Positions 1 through 11,500 of a DNA stretch of 64,000 nucleotides are shown here, one piece after another. The position numbers and the translations under genes were made by a program. The notes beneath the pieces were generated by a model. The model did no database searches. It saw nothing but the letters and a program-made list of their open reading frames with translations, and was not told where the DNA came from. The stretch's first letter is position 1. Each line of letters opens with the position of its first letter. The stretch is from Trebouxia sp. TZW2008 (taxonomy: Eukaryota > Chlorophyta > Trebouxiophyceae > Trebouxiales > Trebouxiaceae): assembly GCA_002118135.1 (NCBI GenBank), contig BDIU01000063.1, positions 439 through 64,438 of the forward strand. Direction: 5' to 3'.

Positions 1-106
1 GGTGGTTGCAGAATTCCAGATCAGGTGTCACCGACTGTGTACACGCAACATGACTTTCACGCAGTGTCATTGTTTGACATGGTGTCTATTGACCGCTGGC
101 ATACAG

Positions 107-1126
107 ACGGATTGTCAGTGCTTCACCATCACAACAGCAGCAGCAGCAGCAGTCAGCTTTGCCAAGCACCGAGGCAAGCAAGGCTCAGTCAGTTGGGCTA
201 GGAGGAGGTGTCGATTTCAATCTCAGATGCAGTTGGGACTCCATTGCACCAGGCCAGCGGCGTTCTTCCTCGCCCTGGCTGAGCTTGGGTAGCAGCCCAG
301 ACACCCTGTTGCAACCTGATGGGGCAAAAAAGCCCTGGTCAATTGACAACCCGTCTGGGCGTGGCCAATCTGGTGCTTCTGGATGGTCTGGGAAGCCAAG
401 GCGGCGCAGGGGCAGGCGCAACAAGGGGAAGAAGACGCGCAGGGCACAAACATCTGGGATTGATAGCCGATATGGCTTCCTTTTTCCTGTCGAGACAGAC
501 TCCAGTGTCAGGCCTGCATCTGCAAGCAGTAAAGCAGACAGTGCAGTCTCAAGCAGTGCTTCTGCTGCTGCAAACACCACAAATGTCAGTGGCAGAGCAA
601 CACCTCCACTTGAACCAGACCGCTCATTAGAAGAGCTGTTTGAGTCAGAGGAGCAGTCATCGCACACAGGCGCAGACTCGAGTCTCCAACCACAGCTGCA
701 ACACTTGACATCTGATGCTGCCAATGACCTGCTGCGGCCTTTGCTAGCCGACCATGAAGCTGCCAGCAGTGTCAGGTATGTATCTCAAGAGAGTCAACCC
801 CTCATGCGTTCTGCCCACTTATGACTGCAGTCAACAAAATGAGATAAGCTGCTTGCATCAGCTTGATTGCTGGGCTCTACAGTGCTTGTGGCTGCTCTGC
901 ACATTATGCATTATGTGGCTGCGCAAAGCTTTTGTGCAACACTATTGTGCTGTGTTTGAGTAGCGGTTTGGCTTGCAGGGGCAACGATGACGTAGTAGTG
1001 GACATCACAGAATCTTTACATGATGATGACGCACCTCAGGGTCTTGGAGTTTTGACCTTGGTGCTAGTGTTGGCAATGCTGGCGATTCTTGCTTTGACAG
1101 TTCTGTATGTGCTGCTAAGGCTTTGA
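107..1126 (+). CDS. Unknown protein with C-terminal membrane anchor (5' end unresolved)
   Basis: Two exons are supported. The first is open to 775 and ends at a GT donor at 776-777; the second runs 979-1126 after a CAG acceptor and ends in TGA. The junction is phase 2 and gives Arg-Gly-Asn-Asp-Asp. The protein begins with a glutamine run, then a basic Arg/Gly/Lys patch near 400-440, then Ser/Ala-rich disordered sequence with acidic stretches. It ends in one hydrophobic helix of Leu, Val and Ala only a few residues before the stop, so it looks tail-anchored in the endomembrane system or an organelle. No ATG is visible in this frame after the upstream stop at 90-92, so the first exon must start at a splice acceptor (107 or 119 are candidates) and the true start lies upstream, probably outside the window. 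No family recognised. Confidence 0.55.
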
Positions 1127-3106
1127 GACTTCCCCTGCACAGAATATCACTTACAGACCTCGCAGCACCAGAATCACCAGCTTGTGTAGCCAGAAACTCC
1201 ATAGCATTTGTGATTCACAGGCTGAAAACATCATTTTGCTGGTAGTCTGCTCACCGCTTTTGCAAGGGGTTGTTTACAATTTGAACTGCAAAGACATGTG
1301 CTGAGCACACACCGGACGCTTTGCTCACGTTGGCCAGCTTACCAGGAACTTCATCATTCAAGCTTGTACTGTGTATGACATTGATACACTGCTGTTTTCT
1401 GCTTTACTTTGAAACAACTTGTTTTGTCGAGATTCACTGACAGTATGACAATGTAAATACGCCTAACCCCGCTGCCATCCCATGGCAGTGGGGTTGAATG
1501 ACTATAAATGCTTGACCTAGCATACACGCATGATTGTATACAGCTCAAAGCCTGAGATCTGCTTTGCAATCTTGAAGCAACAGCTTTGGCAAAAATCTGC
1601 ATGCCTGTGCTTTTCATGCTCTGTGCACACCACTTAGACCAAGAATTTCACACATATGTTGAGTCATTCCAGCACAGAAGCAGCTGCACTGCAGTGCAAT
1701 CCAATCAGATCACACAGCACAGCTACTGACCTGTTGCCATCTCACGAACCCCTCATCAAGGGAATATCCACATGGGTACATTAGTCACCAAACGGCGGTC
1801 TGGTCTTGCTCTGAATGACTCATGGATGGCATGTCCACAGTGGAGCTGAAGCCGTCAACACTACCATGCCGCCTCTCTCTGACAAGACGACAGGCATGTG
1901 CATTTGCACTGAATGGCAGCAACCAGATCTGTCTTTCAACCCGAAAAAGTCTCAGTGGTGATACATTGAGCATCGATCAAGATGGAGCTACTCCAAATGA
2001 TATCCTTTGAGGGCTGTCAGTGAAAGGCTGTTCAAAAAGAAAAGTCTATGCAATTAGGCGTCATAAAGGGGTCTTCTGGGAGCAGAGGCAGTCTGAAGTT
2101 GCTGTTTCAGGAGCAGCAATCAGCAGGAATTGACCTCAGGAGGGTTCGCTTGTTGTCTTCTGCGTCTGTGGCTGGCTCTGGTGTAAGAGCATTCAAGAAT
2201 TCTCCAAGCCTTACTTATGTCAAGAACGCAAATGACAGTGCGCTGATGCACTCTTTTTGCTGTCATTCAAAGGCTGCCAAATGCGGGAGCCTGCAAGCCA
2301 TGAGTGCCTGCTGCTGTTTGACTTCACAGGTCCTGTGCAATGCCAGTCTCTTCACTGACATTGCTTGCAATTGCTATGAAAGGGCACAAATATAAAGCCA
2401 ATACAGCTGAGCACAGACATCGCAATGCAGCAAGACAAAGAAGATCGACTTGTCAACACAAAGGGTACTTTGAGCTATGCTTAGGCTTCCATGAGAAGAA
2501 TTGTCGCCACAGTGATGCTTGACCATTGAAAAGCCTCCTTTTGTCGCAGCTGCGTCGGCACTCACACTTGGGCTGTCCGTACAAAGATGCAGTATGTGCT
2601 GTGAATGCTGTCATGTGGTATGAGCAGTCTTGACTGAAAATTGGGTACCACAAGAAAATAACACAAAGGGATCCGTTTGCACATTTAAAGCTTTGCGCAG
2701 TTTAAGCTTGCAGGCTTGGCACACTGTTTGCTGTGCGCGTGTGAGAGGTTTATGCTAGGGATGTTCACTTGGCAAAGCAGCAAATCTGCTGGCTTGCAGT
2801 TTATGATATGACATGATCCATCCTTGATGTTTAGGCCCCTGCACTGCTTTAGCACAAGGGGTCCTGGGTGCAGCTTCAGCATGAAGGGCAGGCGTTTCAG
2901 CGCAACGCCAGCATGTAACGGCAGACCAGCTGATTTGCAAAGCTGTGCACCTGCAAGCCACGTTGTTGCTCGCAGCCGACCGCTGGTGGTACGATCAGGC
3001 TGAAGCAAGCATCAAATTACAAAATCATTTGCTCAAATTCGGTGGTATTGCCAAAGCGTCTCCCTGATTGCCGTTCAGTTCTCCAACTGCTGCAGACAGC
3101 ATCTGT
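1127..3106. other. Intergenic stretch, no confident gene
   Basis: About 2 kb without a convincing gene. A 62-codon ATG frame at 1822-2010 and a 115-codon one at 2048-2395 on the plus strand have no recognisable domain and no clean splice partners, so I treat them as chance. The sequence is rich in TGCA, CAG and CTG words, like the other spacers here. Confidence 0.5.
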
Positions 3107-3772
3107 ATGGTCAGAAGGGGTGACAGCGGCGATGACGGGTGCCTACAGACAGCAGTTCTTGTATCAAGGCTACCTGGCCTGGCTGAACAATCAGATGTTG
3201 TTGACTTTTTGATTCAAGACGTCCTTGTTCCTGAAGGATCCGGCGCTTGGGAAACACCTGAAGCTCTGCAGAACGTATTGCAAGAAGCACTGATAGACCT
3301 TGACGTCTGCTATTCAGAGCTAGAAGCCCAGCTTCTGTGCGAAGACCTTCAGAAGGCTTTTCAGCAGCCAAGCCCACAGGCAGTCAGGCTGTCCTCATAC
3401 CTCAGCAACGGGATCAGCTTGCCAGAGGCCTTGCTTAGCAGTCAGTCGCCAGAGACAGAGGAGCAACTGCCGCCAGGGACATGCGTGATGTGTGAGAGAC
3501 ATATGCCCTTGACCTGGCATCATTTGTACCCAAGAGAAGTTCAGAAGAAGTTTTTGAAGAGAGGCTTAATGACAGAGGCAGACAAGCTTCGTGGAATCAA
3601 CATATGTCGACAATGTCACAATACAATACATCGCTCATTTGACAACGAAATGCTTGCTGGTCAGCTGCATAGCGTGGAAAGCCTCCTTGAACAAGAGGTC
3701 ATACAGAAGTGGGTATCATATGCTAGCAAACAGAAAGCGCGTGCTGTTGTTGGTCACAGGGTCTCAAGATAA
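3107..3772 (+). CDS. HNH-type zinc/endonuclease-fold protein
   Basis: Single uninterrupted frame of 221 residues from the ATG at 3107 to the TAA at 3770-3772. The N-terminal half is acidic and helical with no domain I can name. The C-terminal third carries a treble-clef HNH layout: Cys-x2-Cys about residue 140, Trp-His-His-Leu-Tyr-Pro ten residues later, then Cys-x2-Cys-His-x3-His about 35 residues on, followed by a long helix. These are the paired zinc ligands and catalytic histidines of HNH nucleases. Eukaryotic proteins of this kind are mostly uncharacterised, so nuclease activity is inference; a structural zinc-binding role is equally possible. Upstream exons cannot be excluded because the frame is open before 3107, but this is the first ATG. 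Confidence 0.7.
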   Translation: MVRRGDSGDDGCLQTAVLVSRLPGLAEQSDVVDFLIQDVLVPEGSGAWETPEALQNVLQEALIDLDVCYSELEAQLLCEDLQKAFQQPSPQAVRLSSYLSNGISLPEALLSSQSPETEEQLPPGTCVMCERHMPLTWHHLYPREVQKKFLKRGLMTEADKLRGINICRQCHNTIHRSFDNEMLAGQLHSVESLLEQEVIQKWVSYASKQKARAVVGHRVSR

Positions 3773-4617
3773 GTGGACTGTCACTGAAACTAGATGCTGT
3801 TCAGCAGATTTGCAGGTGACGCGCATCCGATTTTGATTCAACAGCTGCGCCCTTGTGGTGTCCCAATACATTTGTCACTGATGCTCTTGCTGTCTGGGTT
3901 TGGACAGACGCAGCTTCAAATATCAAACTAGTGCTGCAGGACTAGCTAGTGGAAAGCTGCAGCCGTGCTATTGCCCATCAGGCAACACAGTAGTAGGGTC
4001 ATCCATATAGTGTCTTCAATGTTCTGCACTAAACACAATCCAATTTGGGTCAGACAGAGTTTATGTGGATCCCCAGTCAAAGTATAGTGTGCTGTGTACA
4101 TTTGACTGTATTCATAATTGTGCATGTGTGTTCCCAGGCAGCGCTGACCACAAGTCCTTGGCCCTATTTCATGCTGTGGCTGTTTCTGCAGTAACTGATC
4201 AGCAGCCATATTTGATTCAGCTCTCTTCCCAATTGGCCAAGCGCTTAGTTGCGCCCTTGTGGAATCACACCCTGACCAAAGGCGGGTTTTGACATTGGTG
4301 GTAATGGTGTGTATTGTTGTCAGTCATGTCAAATACATTTCCAATACTGTTTCCCTCGCTGAAGCAACTTGCCGCTCTGAATGACATTCACTGCCATCAG
4401 TGGAGATGCAATGACTGCACGATTATGCATGCGCTGCTTTCTCAGCATCAAGTTTGCGTTCAGGATGGACACTGACGACAGCAAGCACACCTTGTCATGC
4501 TATATTGCACATGTGCACGTGCTCGCTACAAGTTAGGATCTCAAATTGCATAAAAGCTACAGTAGCAAGCTTTCCGAAGTCACGTGTCAACATAGCAGTC
4601 ATTGTCACACACGCCAC
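3773..4617. other. Convergent intergenic spacer
   Basis: Spacer between the ends of the HNH gene and the MscS-like gene. It should hold both 3' UTRs. I see no open frame with coding character and no RNA gene. Confidence 0.5.
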
Positions 4618-4737
4618 TGCTTGAGTACAGCAACTGAATTGGCATATACAACGTAGGCAGAAAGCATGACATTGCTACTGCTTTAGTACAACCACTGGGT
4701 TGGCATATACAATGGAGGCAGGAATCATGATAGTGCT
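4618..4737. repeat. Degenerate copy of the end of the MscS last exon
   Basis: The 60 bp at 4618-4677 repeat the adjacent 60 bp at 4678-4737 with scattered differences; both contain GGCATATACAA. The second unit is the coding end of the MscS-like gene on the minus strand, and the first lies just beyond its stop codon. It is a diverged tandem duplication covering the 3' end of the coding exon. Confidence 0.75.
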
Positions 4738-6848
4738 CTGGTCCTTTTGCTTCAAGACTATGTATCGCAGCTCAATGCTCTGTACTTCTCCTTCAAGCAC
4801 AGTAGAGCCCGCATGCACTCTGAGCTTGTTCCCCTTCTCAAACGGCCTTTGAAGCACAAGCAACACGCCACTCACAAAGTTGGTGGCCACATCCTGCAAA
4901 ACAACACAAGTCAGTTCAGCAAAACCTGGCAGGGCATCCTGGGCTGCCTCATAAGATGCAGCTACCGTTATGACGCCTAGTATGACGCCTAATGGCGCAG
5001 ACTTGTCTTTTCTTTTGTGCACATGTGCCTGGCAATCAGCTGTGCCAGCATGCAACGCTGTAGCAGGCAGGCGAGCAAAACAGAGTGAGCTTATACACGC
5101 GCTGTTCTGTCAAGGTCATGTCAGCAACAGTCTTGACAACACAAAATTTGTGACATTGAGATTTGACTCATACAGCAGACGGCAATCCTCATGTATAGCA
5201 ACACACATGAGAACCTAAATTTGACAACACATTCAGATCAACAGGCTGAAGCTGCACAGTTGTCAGCAGTGCTCACAGTAGGACCAAAGCCCTGTCAGGA
5301 ATAGGCTTTCCAGCCCCAAGACTGTACTGATAATTCAATTGTGCTTCAAAAAGCAATCCAAACATACAACAGGCAGCGGCACAGTAAGAATGTCAACAGG
5401 TTGATGCTCTACAGCTGTGTTCATCCCTCAATCCCAATTTGTGTGAGTGCCTTACCCTGAGTGCGAAACCAACAGTGAACCCCCCCACCCCAAGCCCAGC
5501 CACCAGGGGTTTGGTATCAACCCCCAGGGTGCCCAGCAAGGAGAATCCCACCAGGGTGTACACTGCAATGGCGGCTGACTTGGACACAAATCTGCAAATC
5601 ATTGCACATCACAACAGATTCCAGGAGGTACTACAGGACAATATTGGGTACCATATTTACATTCAAGTATGCTGGCTGCAGGCGGCAGGCTTGGTGCCTT
5701 GCTGTACATCATGCTGAAGACTTTGCAATCAAGTATACAAGCTTGCAACTTTGTGCAGATGCTGCAGTCTGGCAGCAAGTGTTCATTCACAGATAGTAAC
5801 ATAAACAGGCTTTGGCAAAGAGGACGCAAGATTAGAAACAGCAAAAGGCAAGATCTTTGTACCTTGCAACATCCTCATCCTTGATGACACCAGTGCGCAT
5901 GATAGCAGACTCAAAAATATTGCCAAGCAACCATTTGCTGCGCTGCTTCACTGGTTGCCTATCAGCAGAGTCAATATCACTGTCGGAAGCTGCACCAAAA
6001 CTTTGTGAATTCTGCCCATGTTTGCTGCTTTGGTCGGTCCAGTATTGCTGCGGGGTGCCCCAAATCCACCATTTGAAGCGCTGCCACCTGCTGATGCTGT
6101 CTTGTGAGCTGTCACCAGATGATGTTGTGCTATTGTCAGATGATGTTGTGCTAGACGAAGTACCAAGCTTGCCAACACTACTGATGTCACTAATCACTGA
6201 CTGCATCGACTGCTGCGGCGCACTGCTCGAAGTGCTTGGCTCAGCACGTGGGGTGCTAGAGGCTTGTGCTGAGTGCGCGGCAGCACTGCTATGTGAATTT
6301 GGGGGCACCTGATCAACACCAGCAGGTATGGCTGATGCAGAAGGTCTGTCTTCACCGATTGTTGCGCTGTCTTTGTGTGCAGGGCGGGGAAGAGGGCTGC
6401 TTTTCAGGCTGTCTGCATCACGACTGTCTGGGCGCAGGTCCTTCTGTTGTGCAGAGCCAAGGGGAACCTGCTCAGTAGCTGGAGGTACAGTCCCTGCTGA
6501 GAGGCCTTTCTTGATGGGCTTAGCCTGGGTCTGATCGTTGCTGGCCTCGCTCGCGAAGCTTCTCGGCCTGTAGTTGGCTGGGTTGACATGCAGGATGGCA
6601 GCGGCAGCATAGCCATGAGAGCTTGTTGCTGCAGGGCACAATGCACGAGCCTGGGTGAAGTGATCGCCGGAACTGGTGATCGCTGAAATGCGCTCAGCTG
6701 TCTGTGCTGCAGCAACAAAACATCGTTGCTTTACTACACAGAGGAAGGACCAACCACGGGCTGGTTTTGTCCGGTATTTACCGTATTGCAGGAGTGCAGA
6801 TGAAGGGTTGCAAGCGATCGACCTTTGCTTAGCCAAACAACGAATCAT
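4675..6848 (-). CDS. MscS-like mechanosensitive channel, organellar (MSL1-like)
   Basis: Three exons on the minus strand: 6848-5863, 5591-5456 and 4893-4675 (TAG), 446 residues, with phases matching at both junctions. The C-terminal part is the MscS core: a pore helix rich in Gly, Ala and Val, the family signature Gly-Phe-Ala-Leu-Arg-Asp-x3-Asn-Phe-Val-Ser-Gly directly across the exon 2/3 junction, then the beta domain ending Val-Tyr-Ala-Asn-Pro. Only one or two membrane helices are visible, so this is a minimal channel. The N-terminal 330 residues are a basic leader followed by Ser/Thr/Pro-rich disordered sequence; the leader composition fits a mitochondrial or plastid targeting peptide. Known MSL proteins relieve osmotic or ionic strain in organelles; that role here is by homology. 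The start is the first ATG in the exon 1 frame. It is divergent from the next gene with about 200 bp between starts. Confidence 0.88.
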
Positions 6849-7050
6849 TGTGCTTTCTATCAATATCTGGATGCAAACTCCACATCAACCTGCAACTTGA
6901 ATGCAAACGCGCGGCCTTGCCGCTGCACATTGCCCATCAAGGCATAGCTGCAGCAGCTGCATCAATCCGAGTCAAAGCACAGACTGGGACTCTGACTAAT
7001 TCTGACATACAGCAGGAAGAGCAAGAAGAATGCGCTGATCCAGATGTGGC
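6849..7050. promoter_or_regulatory. Shared divergent promoter region
   Basis: Two hundred bases separate the start of the MscS-like gene (minus) from the proposed start of the next gene (plus). Any promoters for both must lie here or in the 5' UTRs. No core element is clear enough to name. Confidence 0.4.
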
Positions 7051-7848
7051 ATGATGAAGCTGACAGCACTCGCGAAGGCGATGGCGAAGCTGTTGGACCC
7101 GACCGACCTTGGTGCTTGCTGTGCAGCAGGTAAACGAACGCAGCGGAGGCTAGCGGAGGCCATGCTGTGCTATATGTGCCTGCTACATGCACAGCGGCAG
7201 CACCGTCTTCCGTTGCACTGATCAGAGAACCCCACTACTGCAACCCTGTGCAGCACGGCCATGGTGCTTCTGGAGTCCGAGCTGATGGACGGCCGCATCA
7301 CCCGGGCTGAGCTAGAAATGCATCTTGAACCGCGTATCGTTGATAATGTTGACATGATATCTGCGCTTTCGGCTCGGGATATGCAATTGTTCGTGACGCC
7401 GTTTCTGATCAACGTGAGCCATATCAACAGCTGCTTGCAGCGAACAATGATCAAGCAGTGGCAATACGGCTTCAGCGAGGCAAAGCACGCAGCAGCGGCA
7501 GACCTGCCCTTCACTACAGGCCTGACGACACAACGACTGATGCACATAGAGAAAAGGCGCTTGGCCTTCGTGCATCAATACAGAACAGCCTACTTGTCGG
7601 TTTGCAGAGCAGCAAAGAATTTGGAAAATTTGGCTGACGCACAAACGAGGGCGTGGGATTGTCAGGGTCCAAGGCAAAGGGTGAAGTCAATTCTGGCACT
7701 GCAAGAAAGCCTGCTAATGCACTTTGAAGCAGCATCAGATCTTGTGCTCAGACTCCTTCCAGGAGATACTTTCCTGAAGGTGTACAATCAAGAGGAGGCG
7801 CCCTTGATGACACACAACAGCACAAGCTCAGCAACGCTGGCACACTAG
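7051..7848 (+). CDS. Unknown helical protein
   Basis: Proposed two-exon gene. Exon 1 runs from the ATG at 7051 to 7129 (donor GTAAAC). Exon 2 runs from 7226, after a pyrimidine-rich CAG acceptor, to the TAG at 7848. The junction is phase 1 and in frame, giving 233 residues. An in-frame TGA just upstream of the acceptor shows exon 2 does not begin earlier. A shorter model uses the ATG at 7261 (195 residues). The protein is mostly helical with Leu, Ala and charged residues and has no signal peptide or membrane segment. I do not recognise a family. Confidence 0.6.
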
Positions 7849-8527
7849 TCATCACACTAGTCATCTGAGTGCACGCAGTCTGAACAATTTTCATTGTTGT
7901 TTTGGCAGTGTTTGACAGTGTTCTAGCTTATCTTTTCAGACAATGCCTTCATGAATGCTCTGCAACCACGGCCAGTACCTCCTGACCATCTGGAGGTTTT
8001 GATTGACTAGATTGCTTCAATAAGCTGTATCAGTCATTGTGATGAATGCTGTACATTACTCAACTGTGGATACCAACCCAAATGCCAGACATCAACATGT
8101 GATCAGCAGTGTCAGCATGCCTGTCAGTACCCATCTAGCTATTTGTCAGCTGCTTGCATCTGACACTGTCTCTTGGGCCTTCTGTGCATGCTAGTCGATA
8201 TTTCGATGCGTTGTGGAGCTTTGCTTTTCATTTGGTCATCACCTGAATCAGATATCAGATATTAATTGAGGGTTTGTACTGCATTGCAGCATGTGCTGGT
8301 GGTAAGCTTGCATGGCTGCAATGCGTTTACAGGCTCCGATGACATCATTTGACCTGTATCCTGACCCTTGACAATCCTAATGACAGATCCATGCAATTCA
8401 GAATCTGCAGAAAATGTACAGAATTGACCCAACGCTATCAGCTTCATGCGTTGCTACAATCAAATTTTCCGTGAGCATTCGTTCAAATGGTTGCTTCTCG
8501 TTTATTCAGCTAACAGAAGGACCCCGT
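7849..8527. other. Convergent intergenic spacer
   Basis: About 680 bp between the 3' ends of the unknown gene and isoamylase. It begins with a short direct repeat of CACTAGTCATC. No gene seen. Confidence 0.5.
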
Positions 8528-11500
8528 CTACTTGGCTACCAAAAGAATGGAGGAGAAGGGCTGTACACTGTACACTTGGTCAACACCTTTGTTGCCGCCT
8601 GGAGTGAAGTCTTTGGGTGACTGCAAGTTAGTGTCCACCACACGTCTCCATGTTTTCCCCTCTGGCGCTCTAGGCAGGTGAGCATCAATAGGATATGTGT
8701 GAGCATTGAAGACTACATACAAGTCGCCACCTCCCTGACCCAGGTCATGCAGGGTGAAAGCCAGAAATCGGCTTTCAGTGTTGCCCCAGTTGTCTTCATG
8801 CCAGGTGATGTCATTTGGTCTGAGGAACTCTGAGCGCCCAAGCAATGGGTGCTCTTTCCTGAACTTGATGAGCTCGCTGCAGCGCACACAGCAGCAGACT
8901 CAACCTCACTGCAATGCATGGTCCTGCGCTGCTTTCACTTTCAAAGACTCCTGTGTGTGACGCCTATTGGTACAGAGGTTAACACTCTTTTGGGTTTTCT
9001 GCCTCTTGCGTGGCTTGCATTTGCATTTGTGCTGTAGTCTCAGCTATGGGCATCACAGTACAGTTATGCTGGCCTTGCATAGTTGCAACTTGATGCGGAA
9101 CTGCTGAGCAACTGTGAACACTGCAAGGCATGTTTGCCTGGGTTTATGATGCATCTGAAAGGTGTTCACAATGCTTGCCTGTAGAATCTGAAGTAGGAGT
9201 CTCTGACTTTGTCTAGCTGATCCCAATCAAATCTGGTCAGCTCTGTGTCATGCCCATAGTAGTTGTTGTTGCCGTGCCTGGTTTGAGCGTATTCATCACC
9301 TGCAGCAAGCGTACAGCTTTTTGTTGTAAGACAACAGCGCTACACAGCTTTGGCCAGGCAGCAGAGGTGAATGCACCTTGTGAGGCTGAAACTGAAATGC
9401 ATCATGACCTTGCCAGCGTTCAAATGCACAGCTTGCTGTCTTGTGAGGAGACTCACATGTAATGGTCAAAGAGTCATGTGTCAAAGGTGCATACAGGGTA
9501 GTAAAGGATTCAAGCTGCTATGCAAAGCAGATGTTATGGCATTGAGCGGCTCGCGCATGCAGAGGACTCTGTCACAGACCGACAGTACAGCATGCACAGC
9601 AAGCTCTCTCAGACTGACAGCATACTCTCAAGCAGGCACTGCCTGTTCACAATTTGCACAGGATCATGCATCTTGTGTCAATAGTGCATGCTCTGAGTGA
9701 GGTCCTTACCCATGAGTACCATGGGAGTGCCCTGAGACACCATCAAAGCCAGCATCATGTTGCGCATCTGACGCTGCCGCAAGGCATTCACCCCAGCATC
9801 ATCAGTTTGCCCCTCATGCCCACAATTCCAGCTGAAGTTGTCATTGGACCCATCCCTGTTCTGCTCCCCATTGGCATCATTGTGCTTGCCGTTGTAGGCA
9901 ACCAGGTCATATAGGGTGAAGCCGTCATGGGCAATGATGAAGTTGGTGCCATGGTAAGGCTTCCTGCAATGGCAGGGAAATTTCACGTACCATCTTGACC
10001 AGACACTTCTCATGACAGTTCAACGTTTGACTGACTCCAATACACAGGCGGGTGTCAAGCTTCTCATGTGCACAACAGCAATAGCAAGTCAGGACACAGT
10101 CTGCCTGCTAAGGCAGCACTTGGAGCTGCAAGACCACTATCTGCGCCTGGATAGCAACTATGTTCTGAGTCTATGCAGCAGAGCCTGTGCAGTGTTGCTG
10201 CTCGTCTCAGGCTTTCCTTCTGCAAAATAGCGTATAAAGACGTTTTCCTCTAGCAGCGCTGGCAGAAGGCATACCTGTTGTTGACGTTGTACAAGTCTGC
10301 AGAGCCAGCAATCCTGGTGGCAAAGGCGCTCTTGACGCCAACATCACCCTTGATGAAGCGGCGGACATCGTCTCTGTACTTGCCATTCCACTCACCCCAG
10401 ACGTCCCAGTTGGGGAAGCCACCTACCTGATACAGACCTCCACAGTCCCATGGCTCTGCAATCAATTTCACCTGTAGCAGGCACAGAAGCTATACACACT
10501 GAGCTGGCTCCCAGCAGAAGTATGGCAATTCATTGTAGGACTATGACATGATGTATGTTGCCAGAGACTGTGTGGCTGAAAGCCTAAGTTTCTTGTCTGT
10601 ATGGCTTCGACACCAATGCCCCAAGCATGCGTACACACAACTGTTTGGGAGGAGTTCAGTTGTCATTGATTGCAGCAGCATGAACTTGCTGGAGCAGCAT
10701 GTTGCAGCTAATCTTTCTACTGTATCATTGATAGTTGTCACCTACACTGATTTGTTACAAAACAACCACAAGTGCGATGGCATGGTGCAAAACGTGGTTA
10801 GAAAGCACACCCTCTTCCTTTTCTGCTGACACAGTCCATTACCTCAATGTCAATGGCAAAACCAGAACTGCAAACAGGACATTATACCTTTGACAGAACA
10901 GGGTCCTTGGCTATGTCTCTGATGAGCGGTGGCACAGCCATTGGGTTGCCACTTCTATCTCGGCACAAACAACTGGCTAGGTCAAATCTGAACCCATCCA
11001 CATGGTACTCCTCCACCCACCTGTAGGCCAGCATGCCTCAGCCAATCGTCACAAGGATCTCTCTTTGCCAAAAGCATATGCATGCTTATTGCCTATCATG
11101 TCTGACATACTGCGCATGTGCTGCTCTTTGCCAAAGGCATATGCGTGAAATACTGCCAGCTGGATCGTACTGCCAGCTCTGCAATGCACATGCGCCTATG
11201 CTTGCTCAATATTCTGCATCTTCCTGGCGCATACCAGTCAGGTCACCGATTTGGAACTCTCTTTGACATCTTTGCAAGCTTTACAATGCTGCATATGCTC
11301 TGCAAGTTTTGCTGCACAACCACCTGTCAGGGTATTTGTCATGGCAAATACCTTTTGCATGAGTCAATGATCATCTGCTTCATAGCAGGGTGGTTGGCAT
11401 TGGTGGTGTTGCCACAACCGCTGTAGTTCAGCAGGTGTGACTTGTTGTTTGGATCCACCATGTAGTATGCTTCATTGTCAATGCCTCGGAAAGACAGGAC

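Noticed and set aside
1822..2395. Two successive plus-strand ATG frames that might be exons of one gene
   Set aside because: No acceptor/donor pair joins them in phase and neither shows a recognisable motif.
5857..6312. Plus-strand frame of about 150 residues
   Set aside because: Antisense shadow of MscS-like exon 1, whose low-complexity Ser/Thr codons leave the other strand open.
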